A stretch of DNA of 64,000 nt, from the NCBI GenBank assembly GCA_041392475.1, contig JAWKLZ010000001.1, positions 1,364,001 through 1,428,000 on the forward strand, written 5' to 3'. The position numbers were made by a program, and so were the translations under genes. The DNA is from Chitinophagales bacterium. GTDB lineage: Bacteria > Bacteroidota > Bacteroidia > Chitinophagales > UBA2359. The notes beneath the pieces are model-generated. The model worked only from the letters and a program-made list of their open reading frames with translations. It made no database searches and was not told the origin of the DNA. Position 1 is the first letter of the stretch. The number at the start of each line of letters is the position of its first letter. Of this stretch, positions 26,595-35,476 are shown one piece after another.

Positions 26595-29426
26595 ATGAAA
26601 AAACGACTACTGATTTTTTGTTTGTTGTTTGTTTGTTTTTGTCAAATTGTTGAAGCACAATTGTGTAATCAGTCTTATGAAGTACCTAATTTGACTGGTG
26701 TTCACTTGATTGAACAAACTGTAGATGAGGGTTATATTGTTGTGGGAAAAGTTGGAGAAGACATTTTTCTACTAAAAACAGATGTGTTGGGCAATGAACT
26801 TTGGAGTGAAACATACTCCAATGAAGGCAATATTTACCCAATGTATATTCGTCAAGATTCAGAAGGAAATTATCAAGTTTTGGGTACTTTTTTCGATAAT
26901 TCAACATTCTCCATTTTTTTTATTGAAGTTGAGGCCAATGGAAAACTGATTGATAAAAAAATCTTTGAAATATCTCCAAATGATAGCGTAAGAGACATCA
27001 AAATAAATGCGAATAATGAAATAATTGTTGCTGGATCTACCTACGACGACCCTATTTCTTTAGTAGAAGAATTAGCCTTACTTCTCAAATTTGATTTTGA
27101 AGGCAATCAATTAAGCCGAGCAGTTATTGATGACGAAAAAGAAGATGAGGAGTGCGATGTAGAATTTTGGGGAGGATTGTGTCATATCTCGTCAAGAGCC
27201 AATATTGTAGAAATAGACAACAATGATAAACCAATCTTAGCGGGAAGTGGTGAATATTTAGATTATGATATTGTAACTGGTTCCATTGCTACTACTTTTC
27301 AAGAAGGTTCATTGGGAAGATTAGAATGGGAAGATTATTATCATTCTACATTGAATTTAGGATTTGATTTTACATCTGAAAGTACAATTATTGATTTAGT
27401 TATGGGACGTGAGGATAATATAACTTACTTCATTTCTGATTTTTTAAATTTTAATACTCCAGAAGGTTTCACAATAGGTACTATTTTTAAAGGTCACGAA
27501 ATCAAACTTTTTCCATTAATTCCCTACCAATTGATACAAACAACTGATCAACATTTCATCATATCAGGCGAAGGATTGATAGGCAATCTATACACTGAAA
27601 AACTCCTCAAAGTGGATAAGCTTGGAAATCTAATTTGGGAGCGAATTTTTGAGCATCCTACTGTAGCAAATGCTCATCTTATTAAAATAAAAGCCACAAC
27701 TGATGGTGGGTTTGTAGCGGTATGGGAAGATAACAATACAGATGTTGTTCACCTCACCAAGTTCGACTCCTATGGTTATTCCTGCAAAAACTACATCGAA
27801 GGCAACATTTTCGCAGACTCCAACAACAATTGTCAAGTTGAAGAAGGAGAAAGGGCAATTTCAGATGTTCATTTGAAAATCAATAACGAAAGTACATTGA
27901 CAACTGTAAACCCCAATGGTTCTTATTCTTTACCTTTGGATTCAGGCACTTACAACATCTCCATTTCCACCACTCCCGACCTTTGGGAAGCCAATTGTGA
28001 AGAAAACTACCAAGTTACTTTTGACAGCCTTTACCAAACCATCGAAAACATTGACTTTGCCCTTCAAGCTTCGATTCCCTGCCAATTGATGAACATTGAT
28101 GTAGGCATTTCGAGGGCAAGAGCTTGTAGAGAAGGACGATTGGCGATTGAATACTGCAATGATGGAAATACGGATGCAAACAATATTCGCATTGAGCTAC
28201 AAATCAGCCCTCTGCTCGAAAACATTACAAGTTCGACACCTTTTGTGGAAGAAAATGGACTGTACGTTTTTGAACCTTCGATGTTGGAATGGGGCAGATG
28301 TCGGAGTATTTATGTGTACTATCAAGTCGTTTGTGATGCGTCTATTGACGAACAAGTTTGTGTAGAAGCCCGCATTTTTCCGAATGACCACTGTGGTGAA
28401 GCACGTCCGATAGATGAATCCATTACCTGCCTGGATGTCACTAATTCTTACGACCCGAATGATATACAAGTGGAATACGAACAACCGATTGAAGGTGGTG
28501 ATTGTGTGGTGGAAAATGGCTGGTTGGACTATACGATTCGCTTTCAGAATACGGGAAATGATACGGCTTATCGGGTGATGGTAATGGACACTTTGCCGCA
28601 ATCGGTTGAATTGGAAAGTTTTCGGAGAGGAGCGAGTAGCCACCATTACGAATTGGAGTTCCATCAACCCAATGTTTTGGTATGGATTTTTGACAACATC
28701 AATTTGCTGGACAGCCTAAACAATGAACCTGAAAGTCATGGTTTTGTGTCGTTTAGCATTCGCCAAAAAAGTGAGAATGTAGAGGGTTTGGTGATTGCAA
28801 ATCAAGCACACATTTACTTCGACTTCAATGCACCGATTACGACCAATATTGCTTCGGTTCAAAACTGTTTGAAAACGACTTTACCTGTTGAAATAACGGC
28901 TTTTAGAGGAGAAGTGAAACACAATGGAAATTTTATTGAATGGGAAACGGCTTCAGAAGTCAATAATGACTATTTTCAATTGGAACATTCTCAAAATGGT
29001 CAAAACTTTGAAAGAATTGCCACTATCAATAGCATAGGAACAACCTCTAAACCTCAAAAATACAGCTTTCTACATAGGCATCCTTTTGTTGGAGCTAACT
29101 ATTACCGACTTTCACAGGTAGATTTAGATGGTACTGTTTCTTATTTTGTAACTATTAGCTTGCATATTCATCCTTCTCATCCCAATTTTCAATTTCATTT
29201 TCGTCGTTTTTACCCCAATCCAAGTCATGGTTTACTATTCATAGAATTTAGCAATCCTTCCCTTCAAAATTTGGAATTGGAGTTGGTGAACACTTTGGGG
29301 CAAGTGGTTCTGCGTCAAAATATTGAAGGGAGCGCAAATAGAGTGGAAGTGGATTGTAGTGGATTGCAGAAAGGTTTGTATTTGTTGAAGTTGGGGGATG
29401 TTTGGGAGAAGATGGTGGTGCGGTAG
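26595..29426 (+). CDS. T9SS type A protein with propeller-like, SdrD-B-like and DUF7619-like domains
   Basis: 943 residues with signal peptide LLIFCLLFVCFCQIVEAQ. Residues about 25-400 carry propeller-like units (DEGYIVVGKVGEDIFLLKTD, GNELWSETYSNEG). Residues about 400-470 resemble a Cna-B/SdrD-B domain (YIEGNIFADSNNNCQVEEGE, NGSYSLPLDSGTYNISI). Residues about 500-750 fit the conserved Bacteroidota repeat domain now called DUF7619 (SYDPNDIQVEY, DYTIRFQNTGNDTAY, NQAHIYFDFNAPITTN). A pre-sorting domain (LPVEITAFRGEVKHNGNFIE) and the T9SS sorting domain end the protein. The last 58 residues are almost identical to those of the 1804-residue protein upstream. Confidence 0.88.
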   Translation: MKKRLLIFCLLFVCFCQIVEAQLCNQSYEVPNLTGVHLIEQTVDEGYIVVGKVGEDIFLLKTDVLGNELWSETYSNEGNIYPMYIRQDSEGNYQVLGTFFDNSTFSIFFIEVEANGKLIDKKIFEISPNDSVRDIKINANNEIIVAGSTYDDPISLVEELALLLKFDFEGNQLSRAVIDDEKEDEECDVEFWGGLCHISSRANIVEIDNNDKPILAGSGEYLDYDIVTGSIATTFQEGSLGRLEWEDYYHSTLNLGFDFTSESTIIDLVMGREDNITYFISDFLNFNTPEGFTIGTIFKGHEIKLFPLIPYQLIQTTDQHFIISGEGLIGNLYTEKLLKVDKLGNLIWERIFEHPTVANAHLIKIKATTDGGFVAVWEDNNTDVVHLTKFDSYGYSCKNYIEGNIFADSNNNCQVEEGERAISDVHLKINNESTLTTVNPNGSYSLPLDSGTYNISISTTPDLWEANCEENYQVTFDSLYQTIENIDFALQASIPCQLMNIDVGISRARACREGRLAIEYCNDGNTDANNIRIELQISPLLENITSSTPFVEENGLYVFEPSMLEWGRCRSIYVYYQVVCDASIDEQVCVEARIFPNDHCGEARPIDESITCLDVTNSYDPNDIQVEYEQPIEGGDCVVENGWLDYTIRFQNTGNDTAYRVMVMDTLPQSVELESFRRGASSHHYELEFHQPNVLVWIFDNINLLDSLNNEPESHGFVSFSIRQKSENVEGLVIANQAHIYFDFNAPITTNIASVQNCLKTTLPVEITAFRGEVKHNGNFIEWETASEVNNDYFQLEHSQNGQNFERIATINSIGTTSKPQKYSFLHRHPFVGANYYRLSQVDLDGTVSYFVTISLHIHPSHPNFQFHFRRFYPNPSHGLLFIEFSNPSLQNLELELVNTLGQVVLRQNIEGSANRVEVDCSGLQKGLYLLKLGDVWEKMVVR

Positions 29427-29733
29427 GAAGTAGTTTGCTAAATTGTATCAGATTTTCGCTGTTTTAGCAGCATTGCTGCGGCTCTATTTGTAGACAAGGA
29501 CTAAAAAAAATACCACATAAGGGGCATAGCCTCGACACCCTATAAAATCAGCTTCTTAGTTGTGTCGAAGCTACGCTCCTAATAGTTTATCATTTCATTT
29601 TTTTCTACAAATTGGGTCTTGGCTACGCCCTTCTTGGTTTTATAAAAATTTCCTTCAAAATGGATGCAGCTTACAAAAAGGTTTGTATTTGTTGAAGTTG
29701 GGGGATGTTTGGGAGAAGGTGGTGGTGCGGTGA
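29251..29733 (+). repeat. Long direct repeat, copy 2
   Basis: Near-identical partner of 25575-26055, starting inside the sorting-domain codons and running through the intergenic hairpin to a second orphan copy of the gene's terminal bases (29676-29732). The few differences include silent changes in the sorting domain (for example AATACT/AACACT). Confidence 0.85.
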
Positions 29734-29900
29734 CACTCATATTAGTGAAAACTACATAATTTTTGATATGAAAAAATAGTGCTTTTTTCATTAGAGCTTA
29801 TTAAGACTCAACTACTATGGCTATCGTTCTAATTTGGCAAAAGTAGAAAAATTGAAGAGAAGATAGTATTTTCCCACTTCAAAAAAGATTGACAAACTCC
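29734..29900. other. Gap before the glycosidase-like gene
   Basis: No gene is visible. Together with the repeat it makes a 474-base noncoding stretch between the T9SS stop and the next start. Confidence 0.5.
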
Positions 29901-30830
29901 ATGAAATGGCAAAAACTGGATAGAATCATTGCCCCACAACCTGATTTAGAATGGGTTAGTACTTTTGCAGGCCCTTCCTATGCTGTTCAAATTGCAGACA
30001 GTTCACTGTTTGACATTTACATCACTGGTCGAGACTCCAAAAACCGTTCGCAAATCGGCAAAATTCGCATTGACATCCGCCAACCACAGCAGATTTTGGA
30101 GATAAGTGAGCAACCACTTTTCAGCGTGGGAGAATTGGGAAGTTTTGACGAAAATGGGGTGTCCTATCCTTGGATGGTCGAACACAATGGGCGGCTTTGG
30201 ATGTACTATGTGGGATGGATGCCAACGGTTTTGACTCCCTTCAATCTGCAATTGGGCCTGGCGATTCAGCAAGCAGATGGCAGTTTTGAGCGGTTTTCTC
30301 GTGCGCCTATTTTGCCCCGCACCAACGACGATTATTTGTCTTTTGGCTCTGCTTGTGTGCGAAAAGAAGGCGATTTGTGGCGATTGTACTACACTTGTTT
30401 TTTGAAGTGGGGCCAAAAACCAAGCGATCACAAACACTACTACGTTATCAAATATGCTGAATCAGACAACGGCATTCATTGGCGACGCAACAACCATATT
30501 TGCATCAACATTGAAGCGGAAAGTGAATATTCGATTTGCCGCCCAACGATTTACAAAGACACATCGGGAATTTACCACCTTTGGCATACTTACAGAGGAG
30601 AACAGTATCGCATTGGTTATGCCTACTCCAATGATGGCATCAACTTTACTCGCCGAGACGATTTGGTAGGCATTGACGTGTCCGAAAAAGGCTGGGATAA
30701 TACGGCAATGTGTTACGCCCAAGTTTTTACTTTTGAAAACCAATTATACATGATTTACAACGGAAATGAATATGGTCAAGAAGGATTGGGATTGGCGAGG
30801 ATGCCGATTGCAGACTTGAAAAGATGGTGA
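29901..30830 (+). CDS. Glycosidase-like five-bladed beta-propeller protein
   Basis: About 309 residues from ATG 29901, with no signal peptide. The pattern fits the GH32/43/62/130 five-bladed propeller superfamily: blades contain VSYPWMVEHNGRLWMYYVGW, FGSACVRKEGDLWRLYYTCF, ICRPTIYKDTSGIYHLWHTY and YAQVFTFENQLYMIYNGNEY. Each blade has the acidic or polar start and the W-x-Y end typical of this fold, and GIHWRR and GINFTR turns match the S.DGi.W motif. The enzyme class cannot be decided by eye. Absence of an export signal suggests action on an intracellular sugar or a nucleotide-sugar-related pathway. Confidence 0.7.
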   Translation: MKWQKLDRIIAPQPDLEWVSTFAGPSYAVQIADSSLFDIYITGRDSKNRSQIGKIRIDIRQPQQILEISEQPLFSVGELGSFDENGVSYPWMVEHNGRLWMYYVGWMPTVLTPFNLQLGLAIQQADGSFERFSRAPILPRTNDDYLSFGSACVRKEGDLWRLYYTCFLKWGQKPSDHKHYYVIKYAESDNGIHWRRNNHICINIEAESEYSICRPTIYKDTSGIYHLWHTYRGEQYRIGYAYSNDGINFTRRDDLVGIDVSEKGWDNTAMCYAQVFTFENQLYMIYNGNEYGQEGLGLARMPIADLKRW

Positions 30831-30948
30831 GGTAGTGGAATTGTGGAACGGCAAAATGATAAGAGGTTTTGTGGTAATCTTGAAAAAAAATGCGATTTTT
30901 GGATGTTCGTTCTACTTTTAGCCTATTCACCTTCAAAAATTCCATGAA

Positions 30949-32412
30949 ATGAACTTCAATATCTTGACAAACAAATATTGCTGCAAACACACATTCACAC
31001 AACTGTTTGCCATCTTTTTATGCCTACTTTTTAGCAGTCTTTCCGCTTTCGCCCAACTCACTTTTCACATCACCAAAACGCCTTCCAATACACCTGCTAA
31101 TGCCATCATTCACCTTGCAGGTGGCTTCAATGGGTGGAATGGAGGAGATACCAATATGCAGTTCACCAAAAACCAAGACGGAACGTATAGCCTCACCAAA
31201 AATTTAACGATAGGTTTACTGGAATTCAAATTTACAAGAGGCAGTTGGGAAACAGTAGAAGGAAATGAAAATGGGGAATTTCGCCCCAATCGCCAGTTCA
31301 ATTACAATGGCAGTCCACAAACCATAGAGATTGAAATATTGGGTTGGGAAGATTTAGACGGTGGAAGTGGGATATTGAACTTACCACCAAATGTTCACAT
31401 AGTGGATGAAGACTTTTATATGCCAGAACTTGACCGCAATCGCAGAATTTGGATTTACCTTCCTCCTGACTACGATACAGCTTCCAATAAACACTACCGA
31501 ACTTTATACATGCACGATGCCCAAAACTTGTTCATGTCCGAAACAAGTTTTGCAGGAGAATGGGAAGTGGACGAAACGCTGACCAAATTGTTTGAGCAAG
31601 GTGACGAAGGTTGTATTGTGGTAGGCATTGACAATGGCGAAGGAGAGCGAATTGACGAATATTCGCCGTGGGTCAATGTGAGTTATGGCGGTGGTGAAGG
31701 TGATGAGTATGCCAATTTTTTGGTGACTACGCTCAAACCTTATATTGACGAGAATTACCGAACAAAGCCCGAACGGGAATACACTGGCATTATGGGGAGT
31801 TCTATGGGCGGTTTGATTTCACACTATACAGTGCTGGAATACCAAGACGTTTTCAGTAAAGCGGGCATTTTTTCACCTTCCTATTGGTTTTCGGGCGAAG
31901 CCTATACGCATGTTTTGGCGAGTGGACATCAAGCCGAAATGCGGATTTGTCTATTATCGGGCGGAAAAGAAGACGGTGGTTCGGTGGTGATTGATGTCGA
32001 AAATATGTACGAAACTTTCTTAGAGGTTGGTTTTGGGATGGACGAGGTAAAGAATGTGGTGAAAGCGGACGGTGAACACAGTGAATGGTTCTGGGCAAGA
32101 GAATTTAGTGACAGCTACCAATGGCTTTTTGAAGTGGATTTAGACACTGATATTGAAGCAAATACCGTAGAGAAACCCATTCTTTTTTACCCAAATCCTG
32201 TAATAGAAAAACTATATTTACAAGTAAATCAATCTTTCCAAAAGGGTATTCTGACCATTCGCACAATTGATGGGAAAATCGTTCAAAGTCACTCTTTGAA
32301 CAATAAAAGCAACCGTTTTGACCTTCAAAAAATGAACAATGGTTTTTACATGCTGCAAGTGACTTTGGATGGCAAATTGATACATTCGGAAAGAATGGTA
32401 TTGGCGAGGTAA
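30949..32412 (+). CDS. Secreted esterase with starch-binding-like N-domain and T9SS tail
   Basis: 487 residues. Signal peptide FAIFLCLLFSSLSAFAQ. Residues about 37-125 are a CBM20/48-like E-set domain (IIHLAGGFNGWNGGDTNMQF, FTRGSWETVEGNENG). Residues about 140-395 are an alpha/beta-hydrolase of the esterase D / YieL type: RIWIYLPPDYD, YMHDAQNLF, nucleophile Ser285 in GSSMGG, and His377 in DGEHSEWFW. Residues 405-487 are the T9SS sorting domain (LFYPNPVIEKLYLQV ... GKLIHSERMVLAR). Related enzymes remove acyl groups (feruloyl, acetyl) from polysaccharides. It fits a secreted polymer-degrading enzyme; the substrate is unknown. Confidence 0.88.
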   Translation: MNFNILTNKYCCKHTFTQLFAIFLCLLFSSLSAFAQLTFHITKTPSNTPANAIIHLAGGFNGWNGGDTNMQFTKNQDGTYSLTKNLTIGLLEFKFTRGSWETVEGNENGEFRPNRQFNYNGSPQTIEIEILGWEDLDGGSGILNLPPNVHIVDEDFYMPELDRNRRIWIYLPPDYDTASNKHYRTLYMHDAQNLFMSETSFAGEWEVDETLTKLFEQGDEGCIVVGIDNGEGERIDEYSPWVNVSYGGGEGDEYANFLVTTLKPYIDENYRTKPEREYTGIMGSSMGGLISHYTVLEYQDVFSKAGIFSPSYWFSGEAYTHVLASGHQAEMRICLLSGGKEDGGSVVIDVENMYETFLEVGFGMDEVKNVVKADGEHSEWFWAREFSDSYQWLFEVDLDTDIEANTVEKPILFYPNPVIEKLYLQVNQSFQKGILTIRTIDGKIVQSHSLNNKSNRFDLQKMNNGFYMLQVTLDGKLIHSERMVLAR

Positions 32413-32456
32413 TAATTTTACACTTTGGGCAAAACAATCAAATAATAAATTACCAA

Positions 32457-33968
32457 ATGACTACACAAGAACAAAAAAGAAGGGCTTTTATCAAAACCAT
32501 GTTACTCGCAGGCGCAAGCATTTACCTGCCTTCCTGCAAACCCAAAACGCCTTCAACTACTCCTAATACAGAGATTCCACCAAATACGTCAAACCCACCG
32601 ATTGAAGAAAAACCCGATACGATTGAAGAACAAGTTGAGCAAATTGACGAGCTCTTCAAAAGCGAAAATGTGGTATTTTTCAGAATGGAAGATGCTGAAT
32701 ATTCAGACCTTAATGTGGGCTTCAATTTGCGAGTCCCCAAACAGCCAAAAATCATTGCGCTTTGTAAAAATGAGGAAGGTATTGCAGAATCGGTGAAATA
32801 TGCCAAGCAGTACAAATTACAGGTGTGTGTGAAAAGCGGAGGGCATAGTTTTGAAGGTTTTTCGAGCAACGATGGTGGAATGTGCATCAACCTGTCTTTA
32901 TTGAAGGAAGTGGAATGGCTGGACGATAATACGGTCAAACTCGGTTGTGGCCTCACGCTCAAGGAGATTTACGATGCGCTTTTACCGAAAGGAAAAATCA
33001 TTCCTGCGGGTTCGTGTGCAGGAGTAGGTATTGGCGGCTTGGCATTGGGTGGCGGCTACGGTTTATTTGGACGAAAATTTGGCTTGACCTGCGACAGCAT
33101 GAAAGCATTGACTTTGATAGATGGAAATGGAAAAATCCACAAAGCTAAAAATGAAGATGAACTTCTTTGGGCGTGTAGAGGCGGTGGAAACGGCAATTTT
33201 GGAGTGGTCGCCAACATGACCTTCAAAGCCCACGAAGCCCCTAAAACCTTCACCCGACACCTTTTCAAAGCCTACAAATTGGATGTGACCCGTGCCAAAT
33301 CTTTGTTGCAAAAATGGTTTGAAATGACCGCACAATTGCCCAATTCTTGTTTTGGAGCGTATGTCTTGAATGGCAAAACATTGACCGTTTTGATTACGGA
33401 TGCCGAAAACCGCATTGCAGAAATCAAGCCTTTACTGGATACGTTTTCTACTTCAATGGACAAAACGACGATTGGCGAAGTCGAAACGGATTTGCCGAAA
33501 TCCCTCAAAAGATACTACGGTATTCAAACACCGCTTTACTTCAAAAATGCCTGTGCGGGCTTGTACAAGGGCTTTGCAGATATTGAAGGTTGTATTGAAG
33601 CGGTAATCCAAAAAGTACACGAAAATCCAGGTTTAATTTACCAAGTCAACACTTTGGGAGGTGAAATTGCCAATCCCGATTTTGAAGCTGTTTCTGCTTA
33701 TCCGCATCGCTCCTACCCTTACCTATCAGAACTGCAAGCCTACTACGAAAAAGACACACAGGGTCAAAAACTGGTGACTGCTTTCCAAGAAATTCAAACG
33801 ATTTTCACCAATCACGGTATTTCAGCCCACTACCGCAACTATCCCGATATTCATTTTGAGAACTGGGAAACAGCGTATTACGGAAAGAATTACCCTCGAT
33901 TGCAACAAATAAAACGAAAGTACGATGGAGAGAATGTGATTTGGCATGAGCAGAGTGTGAAGGTTTGA
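32457..33968 (+). CDS. BBE-like FAD-linked oxidase, exported
   Basis: 503 residues. The N-terminus (KRRAFIKTMLLAGASIYLPS and then CKP) looks like a lipoprotein or Tat-like signal with a lipidation Cys. The PCMH FAD domain is clear: CVKSGGHSFEGFSSNDGG with His130, and GSCAGVGIGGLALGGGYG with Cys187. These are the two residues that hold FAD by a bicovalent bond in berberine-bridge-type enzymes. The C-terminal YYGKNYPRLQQIKRKYDGEN is the BBE motif. Such enzymes oxidise sugars, alcohols or alkaloids; here an extracytoplasmic oligosaccharide oxidase is likely. It follows the esterase gene by 44 bases on the same strand. Confidence 0.92.
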   Translation: MTTQEQKRRAFIKTMLLAGASIYLPSCKPKTPSTTPNTEIPPNTSNPPIEEKPDTIEEQVEQIDELFKSENVVFFRMEDAEYSDLNVGFNLRVPKQPKIIALCKNEEGIAESVKYAKQYKLQVCVKSGGHSFEGFSSNDGGMCINLSLLKEVEWLDDNTVKLGCGLTLKEIYDALLPKGKIIPAGSCAGVGIGGLALGGGYGLFGRKFGLTCDSMKALTLIDGNGKIHKAKNEDELLWACRGGGNGNFGVVANMTFKAHEAPKTFTRHLFKAYKLDVTRAKSLLQKWFEMTAQLPNSCFGAYVLNGKTLTVLITDAENRIAEIKPLLDTFSTSMDKTTIGEVETDLPKSLKRYYGIQTPLYFKNACAGLYKGFADIEGCIEAVIQKVHENPGLIYQVNTLGGEIANPDFEAVSAYPHRSYPYLSELQAYYEKDTQGQKLVTAFQEIQTIFTNHGISAHYRNYPDIHFENWETAYYGKNYPRLQQIKRKYDGENVIWHEQSVKV

Positions 33969-34070
33969 AATGATGACAGAACAAGTTTCTATTGCCCTAT
34001 TGATTTCTCTACACACACATTCTATAAAACAATAAAAACACTCTTAAATATTATTTGTTAGATATTGTAA

Positions 34071-34805
34071 TTAATTCAAACAAAAACAGAACACTTCACC
34101 TTCATCCAATGAATCCAATACATAAGGTGGTGTATAAAAAATACGGCTGTCTATGGTTTCGGACAACTCATATTGTAGAACAGATGACTCAAAAGCATCA
34201 AGGGTATCTTCAATCTGTGCAGCCATACTTTCAAAGGGAGGATATTTTTGAAGGCAAAGTTGAAAATCGCTGGGTGTATCCATAACAATTTCGGTGGGTA
34301 AAAACCCCACTTTCAAATCGTCAATTGCCGCATTCATCACCATATCTTCAAATAGGTGATTCGTTCCCCATCTAAGTTCCAATAAATTGGTGCGCAGATA
34401 GGCATCTTTTGAACACCCAAACAAGTAACTCCCCCCATCAAATGTTGGCCCTATAATTACGTCTTTGGTACTCAATAAGTTTTGAGCAGACACAAGCATT
34501 TCCGTAGAAATATGTAAATAGTCATTGCCTATCACAATGACTTGCTCATAATTCATTTCAAAGAGTTTATCAAAACCATACAGGAGTTTGCTGCCAAAAT
34601 TAACCCCTTTGAGATTGGTTGTTTCTATTCTATAAACAGGCATTCCTGTCGCTTCCGCAGTTTGCAGAAAATGTTGTCCCAATATTTTTACCAATATATC
34701 GCCCTCCTTATGCCGTACATTCAATGCTAAATTTTTAGTGGATTCAGCATTGTAAGGTGTTCGGGTGAATAAAAGTATCGCAGTTTTTAAACAATTGTCT
34801 TTCAT
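34071..34805 (-). CDS. DUF2064 / TIGR04282-type glycosyltransferase-like protein
   Basis: 244 residues, no signal peptide. AILLFTRTPYNAESTKNLAL and then VIVIGNDYLHISTEML and IIGPTFDGGSYLFGCSK match the nucleotide-diphospho-sugar transferase fold of the DUF2064 (CofC-like) family, where the consensus is GPa.DGGyyLlG. The usual KTRL-like basic motif at the start is altered, so activity is uncertain. The function of the family is not well defined. It stands alone between the BBE oxidase and a 670-base gap. Confidence 0.75.
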   Translation of the reverse strand: MKDNCLKTAILLFTRTPYNAESTKNLALNVRHKEGDILVKILGQHFLQTAEATGMPVYRIETTNLKGVNFGSKLLYGFDKLFEMNYEQVIVIGNDYLHISTEMLVSAQNLLSTKDVIIGPTFDGGSYLFGCSKDAYLRTNLLELRWGTNHLFEDMVMNAAIDDLKVGFLPTEIVMDTPSDFQLCLQKYPPFESMAAQIEDTLDAFESSVLQYELSETIDSRIFYTPPYVLDSLDEGEVFCFCLN

Positions 34806-35253
34806 TCTAAAGTAGATTTTTAACTTTGAGCAAAATAACTAAGGATTTGTGACATATTGCTGTCTCAACTCAGACACTACTAAACAATAATTATGCTAAG
34901 TATATGTCAAAAACACTATTTTTTGAGAATTCAGCTCCTTCTTGACCTCTTTTATTTATCAGAGTCGCTGCAAAATTAGCCTTTTCTTCCTCATCAAATC
35001 GAAAAGACAATAGGAATGTATATTACAAGTCAAATTTCCCGCAATAAACTTGTACTACAAGCATCTAAAAATCAAAACTATCTGTTTAGTAAGGCTGTTT
35101 TTTAATCTTTGGACTGGGGAGAAAAGATGCAAGAAGCAGGATTTTAATTTATTAACAACCAATCTTTTATATCTCACTTCTTGCTTCCTACTTCTTTCGT
35201 CCAAAGTCCAAATGTTTTAACTTTACGTTTTAAAAATAAATTATAAATTTATT

Positions 35254-35390
35254 TGGTTCTTTGACAAATTTGTAGAAGCTATAAAGACTTCGGTAGGCCC
35301 GAAAAAAATAATCTTCAATAAGATGCCCATGTAACCCTTTCAAAAGATAAACTACCGAAGTCTCATTTCACAGATTTTGTCAAAAAACCA
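35254..35390 (+). repeat. Palindromic intergenic repeat, copy E (nested, full length)
   Basis: Outer arms TGGTTCTTTGACAAA (35254-35268) and TTTGTCAAAAAACCA (35376-35390) match at 14 of 15 positions. Inner arms AGACTTCGGTAG (35285-35296) and complement (35352-35363) are perfect. The arm sequence differs from copies A-D but pairing is kept. Confidence 0.7.
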
Positions 35391-35450
35391 CTTATTTTTG
35401 CAGCGGGTCTAATTTTTGAAAAGTTCCTCATAGAGTTTATTAATTTTGTA

Positions 35451-35458
35451 GCCAACCT
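35451..35458 (+). promoter_or_regulatory. Candidate -7 box for the P450 gene
   Basis: TAATTTTG matches the Bacteroidota TAnnTTTG element and lies 18 bases before the ATG. A second match (TATTTTTG) is at 35393-35400. No well-spaced -33 element is obvious. Confidence 0.4.
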
Positions 35459-35476
35459 AAAAATCCGTCACCTCCT

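Larger units (their letters stand above)
34806..35476. other. Intergenic region with palindromic elements
   Basis: No gene is visible. It contains an imperfect palindrome at about 35110-35215 (TTTGGACT...GCAAGAAG with CTTCTTGC...AGTCCAAA), the nested palindromic repeat E, and TAnnTTTG boxes just before the P450 gene. Confidence 0.55.
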
